Shown here: positions 16,505 through 25,065 of the stretch, one piece after another
Layout: every line of letters begins with the position of its first letter
Position numbering within the stretch: the first letter of the stretch is position 1
DNA from: Luteolibacter sp.
GTDB taxonomy: Bacteria > Verrucomicrobiota > Verrucomicrobiia > Verrucomicrobiales > Akkermansiaceae
Assembly (NCBI GenBank): GCA_030696085.1
Contig: JAUYNL010000053.1
Location: forward strand, 1 to 64,000
Length of the DNA stretch: 64,000 nt
Direction: 5' to 3'
Notes under the pieces: generated by a model
The model's database searches: none
The model's input: only the letters and a program-made list of their open reading frames with translations
Told to the model about the DNA's origin: nothing
Position numbers and translations under genes: made by a program

Positions 16505-16756
16505 TCAGTAGCGGCCGTACTGTTCCTGGTCGCGGGCGTTCCCGTGGAGAGCGCCGGCGGTACCCCCAACGGCAGCTCCCAAAGCGGCACCTTCGAGGGC
16601 GTGGCCCGATTGGTGACCGATGATTCCACCGGCTGCGGCACCGATCAGGCCGCCGGTGGCGGCACCACGCTGGGTGTTGGGCCCGGCTGGGGCGGCGCAA
16701 TTCGAGAGGGCAAGGGTGGCAATGATGCTGGTGATGATGGAAATTATGGTTTTCAT
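16505..16756 (-). CDS. Glycine-zipper outer-membrane lipoprotein
   Basis: From the ATG at 16756 the 83-residue product has a lipoprotein signal (KTIISIITSIIATLALSN-C). Two glycine-zipper helices follow (GGLIGAAAGGIIGHQSG and GAALGAAVGGTAGALHG), then a charged tail ending EQYGRY. Such 'YMGG-like' or SlyB-like lipoproteins sit in the outer membrane and their zippers pack as helical hairpins. The ORF track start 9 codons earlier would spoil the signal peptide. Four nt before the ATG lies a perfect 13-nt palindrome. The long region upstream contains the two structured RNA elements. Confidence 0.82.
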   Translation of the reverse strand: MKTIISIITSIIATLALSNCAAPAGPNTQRGAATGGLIGAAAGGIIGHQSGHALEGAALGAAVGGTAGALHGNARDQEQYGRY

Positions 16757-16760
16757 GGCT

Positions 16761-16773
16761 CGTTGACTCAACG
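16761..16773. promoter_or_regulatory. Palindrome next to the start of the glycine-zipper gene
   Basis: CGTTGA-C-TCAACG is a perfect 13-nt palindrome 4 nt upstream of the ATG on the minus strand. It could be an operator half-site pair or a small hairpin at the ribosome landing site. Confidence 0.35.
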
Positions 16774-16888
16774 GGTAGCCCAATCAGCGTCCGATTCAAG
16801 GGCTTTTCCCGGACGCCGCCTAAAAAATCCCGCTTCCAAAACAATCTGGCATGGCGGCTGCTTAAATGATCCTGTCGCGACATTACAG

Positions 16889-16960
16889 GCGGTCCGACTG
16901 AGATGCCCCGGGGTTAATGGGTTTTCCCTAAGGATGATCAGTCGGGCCGCTTCCTTTGTA
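16889..16960 (+). ncRNA. Structured element A, candidate small RNA
   Basis: A 13-bp stem (GCGGTCCGACTGA with TCAGTCGGGCCGC, one G-U pair) encloses a 36-nt region. That region holds a second, imperfect stem and a loop with the conserved GGTTAATGGGTTTTCC. On the plus strand the stem is followed by the pyrimidine run TTCCTTTGT. A second copy lies 180 bp downstream. No protein gene lies on the plus strand nearby, so a plus-strand transcript would be an independent small RNA. On the minus strand no T-run follows, which argues against a folC terminator. A small hairpin (CCTGT...ACAGG) immediately precedes it. I recognise no known riboswitch class. Confidence 0.5.
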
Positions 16961-17069
16961 GGACGCACGTCTGTTTGCCGCACAATCCAGTGAAAAAATT
17001 ACGATTCAGGCAAGATTTTGCTTGTCAGGTGTGGCGATAGCCTGTAGACAAGCCGCGTCGCAAGACAAG

Positions 17070-17144
17070 GCGGTCCGACTGAGATGCCTCCCAGGTTATT
17101 GGGTTTTCCTAGGGGGATGATCGGTCGGGCCGCTTCTTTTTTTT
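17070..17144 (+). ncRNA. Structured element B, second copy of the candidate small RNA
   Basis: This copy repeats the 13-bp stem of element A, with one base pair changed from U-A to U-G so that pairing is kept. The inner stem differs in sequence (CTCCC-AGG with CCT-A-GGGGG) yet still pairs, which is covariation. The loop GGTTATTGGGTTTTCC is almost identical to that of copy A. The stem is followed by TTCTTTTTTTT, an ideal intrinsic terminator on the plus strand. A hairpin (GCTTGTC...GACAAGC) lies about 20 bp before it. It ends 30 bp before the convergent folC stop codon. Confidence 0.55.
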
Positions 17145-17175
17145 GCAGGCGCAGGCGGCATGGTTGCCGCGTCAC

Positions 17176-18387
17176 TCACTGCGTGCCCGGCTGGAACTCC
17201 GAATTCGTGAGATGGGCGCGGGCTTCTCCCACGAGAAACAAGGATCCGGCGACAAGGATGGGCGCGGCGTGGGATTTCGCGGCGGCGAAGGCGGTCTGAA
17301 AGGCAGCGAAGTTTTCATGCGGCGGCGCTTGCGCGGACAGGAAGGCGGCCAGTTCCTCCGGCGGCACGGCACGCGGCGTGGCCACCGGACAGAAGAAAAT
17401 CCGCTCCGCCAGCGGGGCGAGGATTTCAAGGATGCCGGCGATGTCCTTGGCCTCCACCGCGCTGAAAACGAGCGAGCATTTTTCCCCGGGAAATTCCGCG
17501 TTCCAAGTCTCGGCGAGCACTTGGGCGGACTGCGGGTTGTGTGCGCCATCGAGCACCACGCCGGGCAGGATTTCCTCGAATCGCCCGGGCCATGAGACCG
17601 TGGAGAGCCCGTGGCGCACACTGTCGGAATTGAGCGGCAGCCCGGCGTGGTGCAGCGCCAGCACGGCGAGCGCCGCATTCCACCGCTGGTGCGCGCCTGC
17701 CAGAGCGATCGGATAGCCTAACAATTCCTGCGCCGCGAACTCCAGCGGCGCGCGGATCTCATTCGCCTGCTTCTCCAGCACAAAGCGCGCGCCGGGCTCC
17801 TGCGGTGCGGAAATCACCGGTTTTCCGCGCACGAAAATCCCGGCCTTTTCCGCGGCGATTTTTTCCAGCGTTTCGCCGAGCCATTGCGTGTGGTCGAGCC
17901 CGATCGGGGTGATCACGCAGACATCGGCGGGGACGGCGGTGGTGGCATCGAGGCGACCGCCCATGCCGGTTTCCAGCACGATGAGTTCGCACTCACGTTC
18001 GCGGAACCAGCGCATTGCCAGTGCCAGCGAGATTTCAAAAAAAGTCGGATGCGTTTCCATCCGCTCGCAGATTTCACGCAGCGTGGTGAGCATCGTGGCG
18101 CAGTTTTGCTCTGGAATCTGCCGGCCGGAAACCTGGATGCGCTCCCGGAAGTCGATCAAATGTGGTGAGGTGAAAAGTCCGGTGCGCCGTCCGCAGGCAC
18201 GGGCAACGCTCTCGATCATCGCACAGGTGCTGCCCTTGCCATTGGTGCCCGCCACATGGATCACCTGGGTGCCATGGGCGGGAAACGCGAGGTTTTCGCG
18301 CAGCAGGCGGCGCGCCCCGTCCAGTCCGAGTTTGATCCCGAACATCTGGGTGGTGAAAAGCCAGTCGATCGCCTCGCGGTAGTGCAT
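17176..18387 (-). CDS. folC: Folylpolyglutamate synthase / dihydrofolate synthase
   Basis: FolC adds glutamate to dihydropteroate and to folates in the cytosol. The 403-residue protein has the P-loop GTNGKGST near residue 48, followed by LFTSPHLIDFRERI and the metal/ATP-site LETGMGGRLDATT. ITPIGLDHTQWLGETLEKIA and the C-terminal GRFEEILPGVVLDGAHNP belong to the Mur-ligase fold. The Lys of EKAGIF, carbamylated in the family, is present. It is the last gene of a long minus-strand run and starts 46 bp after the DUF1080 gene. It has no functional link to the glycan genes, so shared transcription is only positional. Confidence 0.95.
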   Translation of the reverse strand: MHYREAIDWLFTTQMFGIKLGLDGARRLLRENLAFPAHGTQVIHVAGTNGKGSTCAMIESVARACGRRTGLFTSPHLIDFRERIQVSGRQIPEQNCATMLTTLREICERMETHPTFFEISLALAMRWFRERECELIVLETGMGGRLDATTAVPADVCVITPIGLDHTQWLGETLEKIAAEKAGIFVRGKPVISAPQEPGARFVLEKQANEIRAPLEFAAQELLGYPIALAGAHQRWNAALAVLALHHAGLPLNSDSVRHGLSTVSWPGRFEEILPGVVLDGAHNPQSAQVLAETWNAEFPGEKCSLVFSAVEAKDIAGILEILAPLAERIFFCPVATPRAVPPEELAAFLSAQAPPHENFAAFQTAFAAAKSHAAPILVAGSLFLVGEARAHLTNSEFQPGTQ

Positions 18388-18432
18388 CGTGAGGCCCCAT
18401 CCATCGCTTGGATCGGGCCGCCTGCCAAGCAG

Positions 18433-19683
18433 TCACTTGAATTCCTTGATCCAGAGATTGGCGTAGTCGATCGCGCTGCCATGATGCTGAAGGCCGATGG
18501 GCCCCTGCGCAGGCACCCCGGGAAGCTGCGCGTTGTCGATGACCACGCGGCCATTGAGCGAGACGGTGAGCCGGTCACCCCGCAAGCTGACCATGGTCCG
18601 GTTCCACTCGCCGACGGGGCGGTCGGCGTGAGCCTTCGGAGTCACGGCCGCCTTGATTTCATCAGGCATTTGGGGATCGGTGCGATAGCCGTAAACCTCG
18701 CCGGAGCCTATCGGCCTGTTCCAGAGATTGACCTGGCTTTTGGGATTGCCGCGCAGATAGATGCCGCTGTCGTGGTCCTCGATCCCGGCCGCGCCTTTTT
18801 CCGAGCCGTCGGCCTGGACGAGCGGTTGTGATTTGAGTGGGCCGCGGCCGCTCCAGCGCCAATCGAAGACGAGGGTGAAATCGCCGTAGGATTTTTCGGT
18901 CCACAAATCCTTGATGGGGCCGGGTTTGCCATTGTGCTTGAGGATTCCCAGCGCGGCAGTCCAATTGCGGGTGTCCGGCGTGTGTTTCCAGCCCTTGAGT
19001 GTTTTGCCGTCGAAAATCCGGGTGAAACCGGCGGCCGCCACTCCTTCTTCGTTGGCCACGGGCGGCAGTTCGCCGATGTGGATCTTGCGCAGCGCGACGC
19101 GATCCCCATGGCCCAGCCAGCCGATATGGCCGGCGCGGCGTTTGAGGCCAAGGTGCTGCGGGTGGCTGGCGCTCAAGTCGTCGAGATTGGCGCGGAGAAT
19201 GATTTGGTCGTTGAGTTCCACTTTCATAGTGGGGCCCATCACGGTCACGCGCTGCTGGTTCCACTCGCCGGCGGGCTTGAGCACGCCTTGTTTGGCGGGT
19301 GCGATCTTGTAGATTGAGCCGTGAAGTTGATGGTCCTTGAGTTCCGCGAGTTTCGGATACGCGCTGTCGAGAATCTGGACTTCCATGCCGCTGTATGCGG
19401 CGTCGCCCGTGCCGGGGTAGTGAATGGCGAGGCCGTTGTTCGCTCCGGGCGTTAGTTTGAATTCGAAATCGAGCACATAATTGGCGAAGGTTTCCTCCGT
19501 GATGAGGGAGCGGCCTTCCGGCGTGCAGACGAGCGTGCCGTCCTCAATGATATACCCCGCTCCTTTCCATCCGCTCAGATCCCTGCCGTTGAACAAGGGG
19601 CGCACGGTCAATTCCTCTGCGGCGAAAGCGGCGGCACCGCACAACAGCGCGGCGATGGACACAAGATGGATCAGTGGCTTCAT
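18433..19683 (-). CDS. Secreted protein with two DUF1080 (3-keto-disaccharide hydrolase-like) domains
   Basis: The product of 416 residues starts with a signal peptide (KPLIHLVSIAALLCGAAAFA). Two DUF1080 domains follow: residues about 25-205 (LFNGRDLSGWKGAGY to VALRKIHIGE) and 220-416 (IFDGKTLKGWKHT to YANLWIKEF). DUF1080 has a concanavalin-like sandwich fold; some members hydrolyse 3-keto-glycosides or act as lectin-like modules. It is expanded in Verrucomicrobia and Planctomycetes. The start at 19683 is the Met of the signal peptide; the longer frame has no support. It follows the membrane protein gene by 44 bp and may act on exported glycans. Confidence 0.85.
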   Translation of the reverse strand: MKPLIHLVSIAALLCGAAAFAAEELTVRPLFNGRDLSGWKGAGYIIEDGTLVCTPEGRSLITEETFANYVLDFEFKLTPGANNGLAIHYPGTGDAAYSGMEVQILDSAYPKLAELKDHQLHGSIYKIAPAKQGVLKPAGEWNQQRVTVMGPTMKVELNDQIILRANLDDLSASHPQHLGLKRRAGHIGWLGHGDRVALRKIHIGELPPVANEEGVAAAGFTRIFDGKTLKGWKHTPDTRNWTAALGILKHNGKPGPIKDLWTEKSYGDFTLVFDWRWSGRGPLKSQPLVQADGSEKGAAGIEDHDSGIYLRGNPKSQVNLWNRPIGSGEVYGYRTDPQMPDEIKAAVTPKAHADRPVGEWNRTMVSLRGDRLTVSLNGRVVIDNAQLPGVPAQGPIGLQHHGSAIDYANLWIKEFK

Positions 19684-19727
19684 CGGGGAAAGCCAATCAT
19701 TTCCAGGCGCGGTCTCCAAGAAGGATC

Positions 19728-20750
19728 TCATGCCCCGGGCCGGCTCAGATCCGGCGCTGCCTGCGTCGGGGATTTGATCAAGTCGATCAGGATCAGGAGA
19801 AACGCCGAGAGGAAGAGCGGGATCAGTTCCGCATAAATCCGCAACTCATAGAAATTGGCCACCAGAAACATCCCGGCGAAATAGGGGATGAACACCCATA
19901 ACGAGCGCTTGACGAAATCATTGCCGATCCGCTTGTGAAAAACCAGAACGGGAATCCACAGGAAGCCCATGATGCCCAGCAGCACCGGATAGTTCATCGG
20001 ACTCATCAGATGCCGGATGTTGTCCGCGTAATGGGTGACGCCCGGTGCCACATACCATTCGAATCCGTTCACGCCCGGATTGTCCAGATAGATCTTCCCG
20101 AGCATGGTTTTGATGACCATCCAAATGACGAACTGCGCGCCGCAGTGCGCCGCCAGCGTGGTGGTTTTCTCCCGGGCGAAGGAAGTGAGCAGATAAATCA
20201 CCGTCAGGAAACAGGTGGTCTCACGGTTGAATGTGCCGATCAGGAACAGGACGTAGTAGGCGGTCCAGCGCTTCTCATAAAGAAAGATGATGCCGAGGAT
20301 CAGGACTAGCAGCGCGGGAGTGTCATACCAGTAGTTTGCGAAGTAGGGCCGCGGGAAGAAATGGTGGAAGGGCAGCACCGCAAACAGGGAAAAACTCAAC
20401 AACGAGGCGACCTTCCGGTCCTTCAGCAACAGGAACAACCAGTGGCGGAACGCGATCACCGTGAAAAACATGAACAGGATTTCGAGAATCTTCGCCCAGG
20501 CAAAAAGGGAATCCTCCGCCGGCAGTTTGATGTGGTTCAACAGTCCGGCCATGGCTGGAATCAGGATCCGGTATTGCCATGGCTTTTCGCCGACATGGCC
20601 GGCCATCTGCTGGAAGAATTCCGCATCCGCAAACAGGTCGCAGAGCCGCAGCCTGAGCTGGCAGAACAACACCGAGCCGATCAACGCGGTGAGCAGGAAA
20701 ACTCCTTCCAGAAAAAGATTCCGGCGGTTCGGATAAGATAGGTCATTCAT
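19728..20750 (-). CDS. Polytopic membrane protein, possible GT-C glycosyltransferase-like
   Basis: The 340-residue protein has about nine hydrophobic segments, e.g. LFLEGVFLLTALIGSVLFC and YYVLFLIGTFNRETTCFL. After the first segment lies an acidic loop (LCDLFADAEFFQQMAG), where GT-C enzymes usually carry their catalytic acid. The motif FNRETT, with an Arg-Glu pair, is found in several uncharacterised membrane proteins near glycosyltransferases. I cannot assign a family with certainty. It starts 19 bp after the stop of the next GT-C gene upstream, so the genes are probably one transcript. The ORF track extends 43 codons further, into the neighbour's 3' end. Confidence 0.6.
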   Translation of the reverse strand: MNDLSYPNRRNLFLEGVFLLTALIGSVLFCQLRLRLCDLFADAEFFQQMAGHVGEKPWQYRILIPAMAGLLNHIKLPAEDSLFAWAKILEILFMFFTVIAFRHWLFLLLKDRKVASLLSFSLFAVLPFHHFFPRPYFANYWYDTPALLVLILGIIFLYEKRWTAYYVLFLIGTFNRETTCFLTVIYLLTSFAREKTTTLAAHCGAQFVIWMVIKTMLGKIYLDNPGVNGFEWYVAPGVTHYADNIRHLMSPMNYPVLLGIMGFLWIPVLVFHKRIGNDFVKRSLWVFIPYFAGMFLVANFYELRIYAELIPLFLSAFLLILIDLIKSPTQAAPDLSRPGA

Positions 20751-20769
20751 GGCGCAAGGGTCTCGGACA

Positions 20770-22098
20770 TCAACGGGATCTGACGGATTTTTCCCCGCCA
20801 GTCCACCACACGGCGGCGAGCAATACCGCGAGCAGCAGCAGTCCGGCCAACAAATAGTGGGAAACGGCGAGACTGGCATGCAGCCTGGCCGGGATTCGCC
20901 CGCCGAACCGCACGATCATCACCGGCGGCAGTGATGCGATCACGGCCACCCAGCCGTAAACTCGCAGCCACTTCATGGCGAGCGGCGCGGGCGGCGAGGC
21001 CCCGATCAGATAGGCGGCCGGCAGCAGCATCCAGAGATAATAGTGGGTCCATGAAACCGTGCTGGTGACCATCGCCAGCAGGATGATGACGGAGATTTCC
21101 AGCTCCATGATGGAGGAGGCGGAAGCGACCGGCAGACCGTCCGGCTTCCAGCGCCGCGGCCAGGCAAGCACCACCGCGACGGCGGCCATCATGAACAACA
21201 CGGCCAAGCGCGAAAATTGACGAAACGCGGGATCCAACGCGGGGGGATCCCAGTCGGTGAGATAAAGCGGCCCATGTTGGAGACGCGCGATGAAGCCCTG
21301 GATGGATTGCACGTTGAATGCGGCCAGCGGGTTTTCCGCGAACGGCTTGATCGAGTTTTCATACCAGTGCGCGTGCAGGTCCCAGCCGAAGATCATCACC
21401 GACGCGAATCCGGCTGCCAGGCAGATGACGCCGCCGCCCAGGCCGGCCTTCCAGCGTCCCCGCAGCACGAAATAGATCCCTAGCAGGAGCAGCGGCAGCT
21501 TGATCAGGGCGGCGAATCCGATCAGCAGGCCGGCCGGAAAATCATGCCTGCCGCGCAGCAGCCATACTCCCAGAACCAGCAGCAGCAGGACCATGTGCGT
21601 CGTATTTCCTTCCCGCACGCTGTTGTGCAGGGGGCCGCACGCGGCGAAAACAAACAGGAGCAGAAGCGAGCGGTCGCGGTCCAGTCCGGCCAGACGGCAC
21701 AAGACAAACCAGGCGGCGATCGTCGCCAGAATACCCGCCAGCAGGAATGCGGTTTCCGCGTGCCCCGGGGAAAGCAGGCCGAAGGGTGCGAAAAGATAAG
21801 CCAGAACCGGCAGGTTCACGAAACCGCCGGCTCCCCTGTTCATGGATTCCGCCAGGCCTGCCGCGCCATTCTCGGAGAGCACCGCCCGGGCCGCCGGATA
21901 GTAGGCTTTGACAAAATCCGAATACCGGTCGGGCGGCTCGGAAATCCGGAACACGAAAACCGCCATGGCCACGCCGGCAAGCACCGCCACCGCGGCCCGC
22001 CATGACCACGGCAACGCGCGGCGGCGCATCGCCTCCATCAGCAGGATGCCCGCGGCGAAGGCCGCCAGATGAATGAGATAGAACCAGCAGTTGTTCAT
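20770..22098 (-). CDS. GT87-like polyprenol-phosphate-dependent glycosyltransferase
   Basis: The 442-residue protein has ten or more membrane helices and the layout of GT87 (DUF2029) enzymes, GT-C transferases that use polyprenyl-phosphate mannose on the outer face of the membrane. An acidic, aromatic first loop (PDRYSDFVKAYYPAARAV) and helices such as PVLAYLFAPFGLLSP and LLIGFAALIKLPLLLLGIYF support this. SWTHYYLWMLLPAAYL resembles the late aromatic motif of the family. Its ATG overlaps the stop of the next GT87-like gene by ATGA, so the two are coupled and may form a pair acting on one glycan. Confidence 0.7.
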   Translation of the reverse strand: MNNCWFYLIHLAAFAAGILLMEAMRRRALPWSWRAAVAVLAGVAMAVFVFRISEPPDRYSDFVKAYYPAARAVLSENGAAGLAESMNRGAGGFVNLPVLAYLFAPFGLLSPGHAETAFLLAGILATIAAWFVLCRLAGLDRDRSLLLLFVFAACGPLHNSVREGNTTHMVLLLLVLGVWLLRGRHDFPAGLLIGFAALIKLPLLLLGIYFVLRGRWKAGLGGGVICLAAGFASVMIFGWDLHAHWYENSIKPFAENPLAAFNVQSIQGFIARLQHGPLYLTDWDPPALDPAFRQFSRLAVLFMMAAVAVVLAWPRRWKPDGLPVASASSIMELEISVIILLAMVTSTVSWTHYYLWMLLPAAYLIGASPPAPLAMKWLRVYGWVAVIASLPPVMIVRFGGRIPARLHASLAVSHYLLAGLLLLAVLLAAVWWTGGEKSVRSR

Positions 22099-23489
22099 GA
22101 TCCGGCAGGAGTTGGGGTCGTGGTTTCACCGCGGCCGCGCAGATAGATCAGCAGGCCGAAAAACAACACCGCGCCGTAGAACAAATGCGAGGCTGGCAGA
22201 CTGAACCACTTGGGTGATAACAGAATGTCGGTCGCCAGCACGGCCGAGCCGATGGCAAGGAAGCAAGCCCCGCATATGAGGCCCGTGATGCGGGCGGATG
22301 AGCCCAGCCCCAGACAGGCCGGAAGCGCCAGCGCGAAAAGCGGCAGGAAGGCTCCGTAGTGATGCTCCCACGCCACCGGAGAAGCCACGGTCGCGGCGGC
22401 GATGATCACGGCGAGATCGAGTTGCGGATGGAATGCGGGCGACTTCCGCTTGTAAAAGGCAAGCCCGAGAATCAACAGGCTCGTTCCCACCGTGGCGGCG
22501 TGAACCAGCGGATGATAGGGCGCGAATTCGAAAAACGAAAAGTTCAGAGGATCCCCATGGCCGAGGAGGCGGTTGAGGAATCCGTTGAAACTCTGGTTCG
22601 GCCAGTAGGCCTCGCCCGCTTTGGAAATCTCGCGGACGACCCCTATGTAGCGGATGTGATTGTCCCAGCCGAACACCGCCAGCGAGACCAGCCCCAGCGG
22701 CAGCGCTGCGGCGATGAAACCACCCAGCGCGCGCCAATTCCGGCGCAGCAGCGCCCAGATCGGCACCACCGCGAACTGAGGCTTCACCAGACAGCAAAGA
22801 CCGAGCATGAAGCCGCCGGAGGCGCGCCAGCCTAGCACATGCGCGAGCACGCCGAGCGCGGTGAGGCAGTTGAGCAGCGCCTGGATCTGCCCGAGATCGT
22901 GCGCCTTGACCACCGGATAGAAAGAGAGCCCGAGAACCGCGAGCATCGAGATGCGCGCCAGCCGCCAGCCCTTGGAGACATCCCGCGCGCCCGGCAGACG
23001 CCGCAGGCCGATTTCAAAAATCGCGATCGCCGCGGCGATGGTCAGCAGCACGGACACTTGTGAGAGTGATCGCAGGAAGAGCAGCGGCGCTCCCGTTAGC
23101 CTGGTGTCCCGGTCCGTGCGTTTGAAGTTATCATTTCCCAACCAGGACTCCGGAGCCAGCAGGAAGACGAGCAGCGATGTCGGCGGATATTGGAATTTCC
23201 GGCGTTCATCGAAAAAGATGCCATAGATATCCCCGTCATCGCGTTCCCGGGCGCGGAGGAAGGCGCGGCCCATCGGCCCCCACGAATCATCCTTGTACTC
23301 CGCCTTGAACACCGCCGGGACCACCGACCAGCCGTTTAGCGCCAGAGCGCGCTGCGGAGTGTCGCCGCGCAGGATCAGCAGGCCGATGAGCAGCAGGCCG
23401 CATGAAAACATGGCGGCAAGCATCACGACGAGCCAGCGGTTGGCGCGGACGACCGGATTGGAAACGGGGGACTCGGATGTTTCTAACAT
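22095..23489 (-). CDS. GT87-like polyprenol-phosphate-dependent glycosyltransferase
   Basis: A second GT-C protein (464 residues from Met 23489) with about ten membrane helices. Motifs parallel to those of the next gene include the first loop with FKAEYKDDSWGPMGRAFL, the FQYPPTSLLVFLLAPESWL motif and LGLCCLVKPQFAVVPIWALL. VAWEHHYGAFLPLFALALP near the C-terminus parallels SWTHYYLWMLLP of the next gene. The Tyr-Pro-Pro and Lys-Pro-Gln motifs are typical of GT87. A GTG at 23516 would add nine residues. It follows the UbiA-like gene by about 30 bp. The two GT87-like proteins are clearly related and probably arose by duplication. Confidence 0.72.
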   Translation of the reverse strand: MLETSESPVSNPVVRANRWLVVMLAAMFSCGLLLIGLLILRGDTPQRALALNGWSVVPAVFKAEYKDDSWGPMGRAFLRARERDDGDIYGIFFDERRKFQYPPTSLLVFLLAPESWLGNDNFKRTDRDTRLTGAPLLFLRSLSQVSVLLTIAAAIAIFEIGLRRLPGARDVSKGWRLARISMLAVLGLSFYPVVKAHDLGQIQALLNCLTALGVLAHVLGWRASGGFMLGLCCLVKPQFAVVPIWALLRRNWRALGGFIAAALPLGLVSLAVFGWDNHIRYIGVVREISKAGEAYWPNQSFNGFLNRLLGHGDPLNFSFFEFAPYHPLVHAATVGTSLLILGLAFYKRKSPAFHPQLDLAVIIAAATVASPVAWEHHYGAFLPLFALALPACLGLGSSARITGLICGACFLAIGSAVLATDILLSPKWFSLPASHLFYGAVLFFGLLIYLRGRGETTTPTPAGS

Positions 23490-23519
23490 GGAAACGGGGG
23501 GATCCTGGATCAGCACGCG

Positions 23520-24983
23520 TCACGCGTAAGGAAGAAGGCGGGCCGCTGCGAGCACGATGGCAGCGGCTATCCCGGCCGCCCAGAACTTGCGGGATTTCAG
23601 CACGAAATGGATGGGATCCGATGCGCCGTTTCCACGGGAGGCCTCCAGCCACATGCCCAGATTGTGAAGCAGCAGGATGGGCGCGAGGATGGCCAGCAGC
23701 TTGGGCGAGGTGTAAACCGGTGAGATCTCGTCCGAACGCAGATATAAGGTGAGCACGATGGCGGCGGTGAACGAAAAGCCGACCCCGAACGCCAGCAGCA
23801 CGTTCGCGTCGGCGGGAGTGTAGGAGCGGCGTTTCGAGGAGGTGGACGCGGTGGTGATCACCTCCACGTAGCGTTTCCAGTGGGCCAGCTCGGCGAACAA
23901 ACAACCCATGAAGCCGATGAACCAGACGGATTGAGGAAGCCCCAGCACGGCGAGGCCGAGCATCAGCCTTATCAGATAGAAACAACTGAGCAGCGCGATA
24001 TCCGCCAGCGGCATTTCCTTCAAGCGGATAGTGTATGCGGCATTCAGCACGATATAGAGCAGCAGCACTCCCACGACCACCGGCCCGGTGAAGGCCGCCA
24101 GACTGAACGCGGCGGTCGCAAGACAGGCCGCCAGGACGATGGCGTTTGAAACCGGCAGCAGCCCTGCGGCAAGCGGTCGCTTGCGCTTGTCCGGGTGAGC
24201 ACGATCCGCAGCGAGATCCGCCAGGTCATTGACCAGATAGACGGCCGAGGCGATGAACGAGAATGCGAAGAATGCGAGGGTGGCGGAGATAAGCAGCTTG
24301 GGATCGTAGGTGCCCCAACTGGTGATGGCGGGCACGAAGATCAGGCAGTTCTTGACCCAATGGACCGGGCGGCAGGCGCGGATCATGGCGAGGATCCGGG
24401 CTCCGGGGCTTGATGGCGCGATATGGTTGAACCCGCCCTCCATCTTGCGCAGGTGGGCGAGGGGGCGCGGTGATGAACCCGCCAGAATGCGGCCGCCGGT
24501 GGCCGCATCAAAAACCGGAATGTCATCATTGGAATCGCCGAGATAGGCGAAGGGTTCTTCTCCTAAAAGCTCGCGAAGCGCCGCCAGCTTGCGCTCACGT
24601 TTCAGATTCCTTTGGCCGTCGCTGGCCAGGACATCCGCGAAAAAACCGAGGTGCTCCGCGATGGGTCCGGCCCAGATGCCGGGTGACGCGGTGGCCAGGA
24701 TGAGCCGCCGCCCGCGGGCGGACTCCTCGCGAAGATGTGCGATTACCCGCGGTTCATAAGGAAGTTTCGCGGGATCCATGGGAACGATTTCCGCCACGGC
24801 CGTCTTGAAAGCCGCAAGCGAGCCCCGATGCCTCCAGGCGAGCCGGATCAGCCGCCGCGGAGAGCGCAGGCCGAGGCGGGCCAGCGCCTCGTGCAGCAGA
24901 TCCACGCGGAGCAAACTCCGGTCGAGATCCACAACCAAGGGAGCTTGGTCAAGGGTGGGGAGGGAAATGGACTGCATGGACAT
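23520..24983 (-). CDS. HAD phosphatase - UbiA prenyltransferase fusion (decaprenyl-phosphate phosphoribosyltransferase-like)
   Basis: Two domains are fused in 487 residues. Residues 1-200 form a HAD-like phosphatase (VVDLDRSLLRVDLLHEAL, ATASPG, YLGDSNDDIPVF). Residues 210-487 form a UbiA prenyltransferase with the diphosphate-binding motif YLVNDLADLAADRAHPDKRK followed by RPLAAG. This pairing is known in proteins related to decaprenyl-phosphate phosphoribosyltransferase, which makes polyprenyl-phosphoribose-5-phosphate. The HAD part could remove the 5-phosphate. With the three GT-C genes downstream it suggests that a lipid-linked pentose or similar sugar is made and used. The first HAD motif is DLDRS where many members have DLDGT. 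A perfect 12-nt palindrome lies 83 bp upstream. Confidence 0.85.
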   Translation of the reverse strand: MSMQSISLPTLDQAPLVVDLDRSLLRVDLLHEALARLGLRSPRRLIRLAWRHRGSLAAFKTAVAEIVPMDPAKLPYEPRVIAHLREESARGRRLILATASPGIWAGPIAEHLGFFADVLASDGQRNLKRERKLAALRELLGEEPFAYLGDSNDDIPVFDAATGGRILAGSSPRPLAHLRKMEGGFNHIAPSSPGARILAMIRACRPVHWVKNCLIFVPAITSWGTYDPKLLISATLAFFAFSFIASAVYLVNDLADLAADRAHPDKRKRPLAAGLLPVSNAIVLAACLATAAFSLAAFTGPVVVGVLLLYIVLNAAYTIRLKEMPLADIALLSCFYLIRLMLGLAVLGLPQSVWFIGFMGCLFAELAHWKRYVEVITTASTSSKRRSYTPADANVLLAFGVGFSFTAAIVLTLYLRSDEISPVYTSPKLLAILAPILLLHNLGMWLEASRGNGASDPIHFVLKSRKFWAAGIAAAIVLAAARLLPYA

Positions 24984-25065
24984 TCAAATTGGGGGGGGCC
25001 ATCACATGGATTGCGAAAGGCAATCATGAGCGGCAAGGATGCCACAGCGAAGTCGCGAAGCCATT

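Noticed and set aside
16840-17144. Reading the two structured elements as a simple terminator for folC.
   Set aside because: The T runs follow the stems on the plus strand, while folC is transcribed on the minus strand; duplication and the conserved loop also go beyond a terminator.
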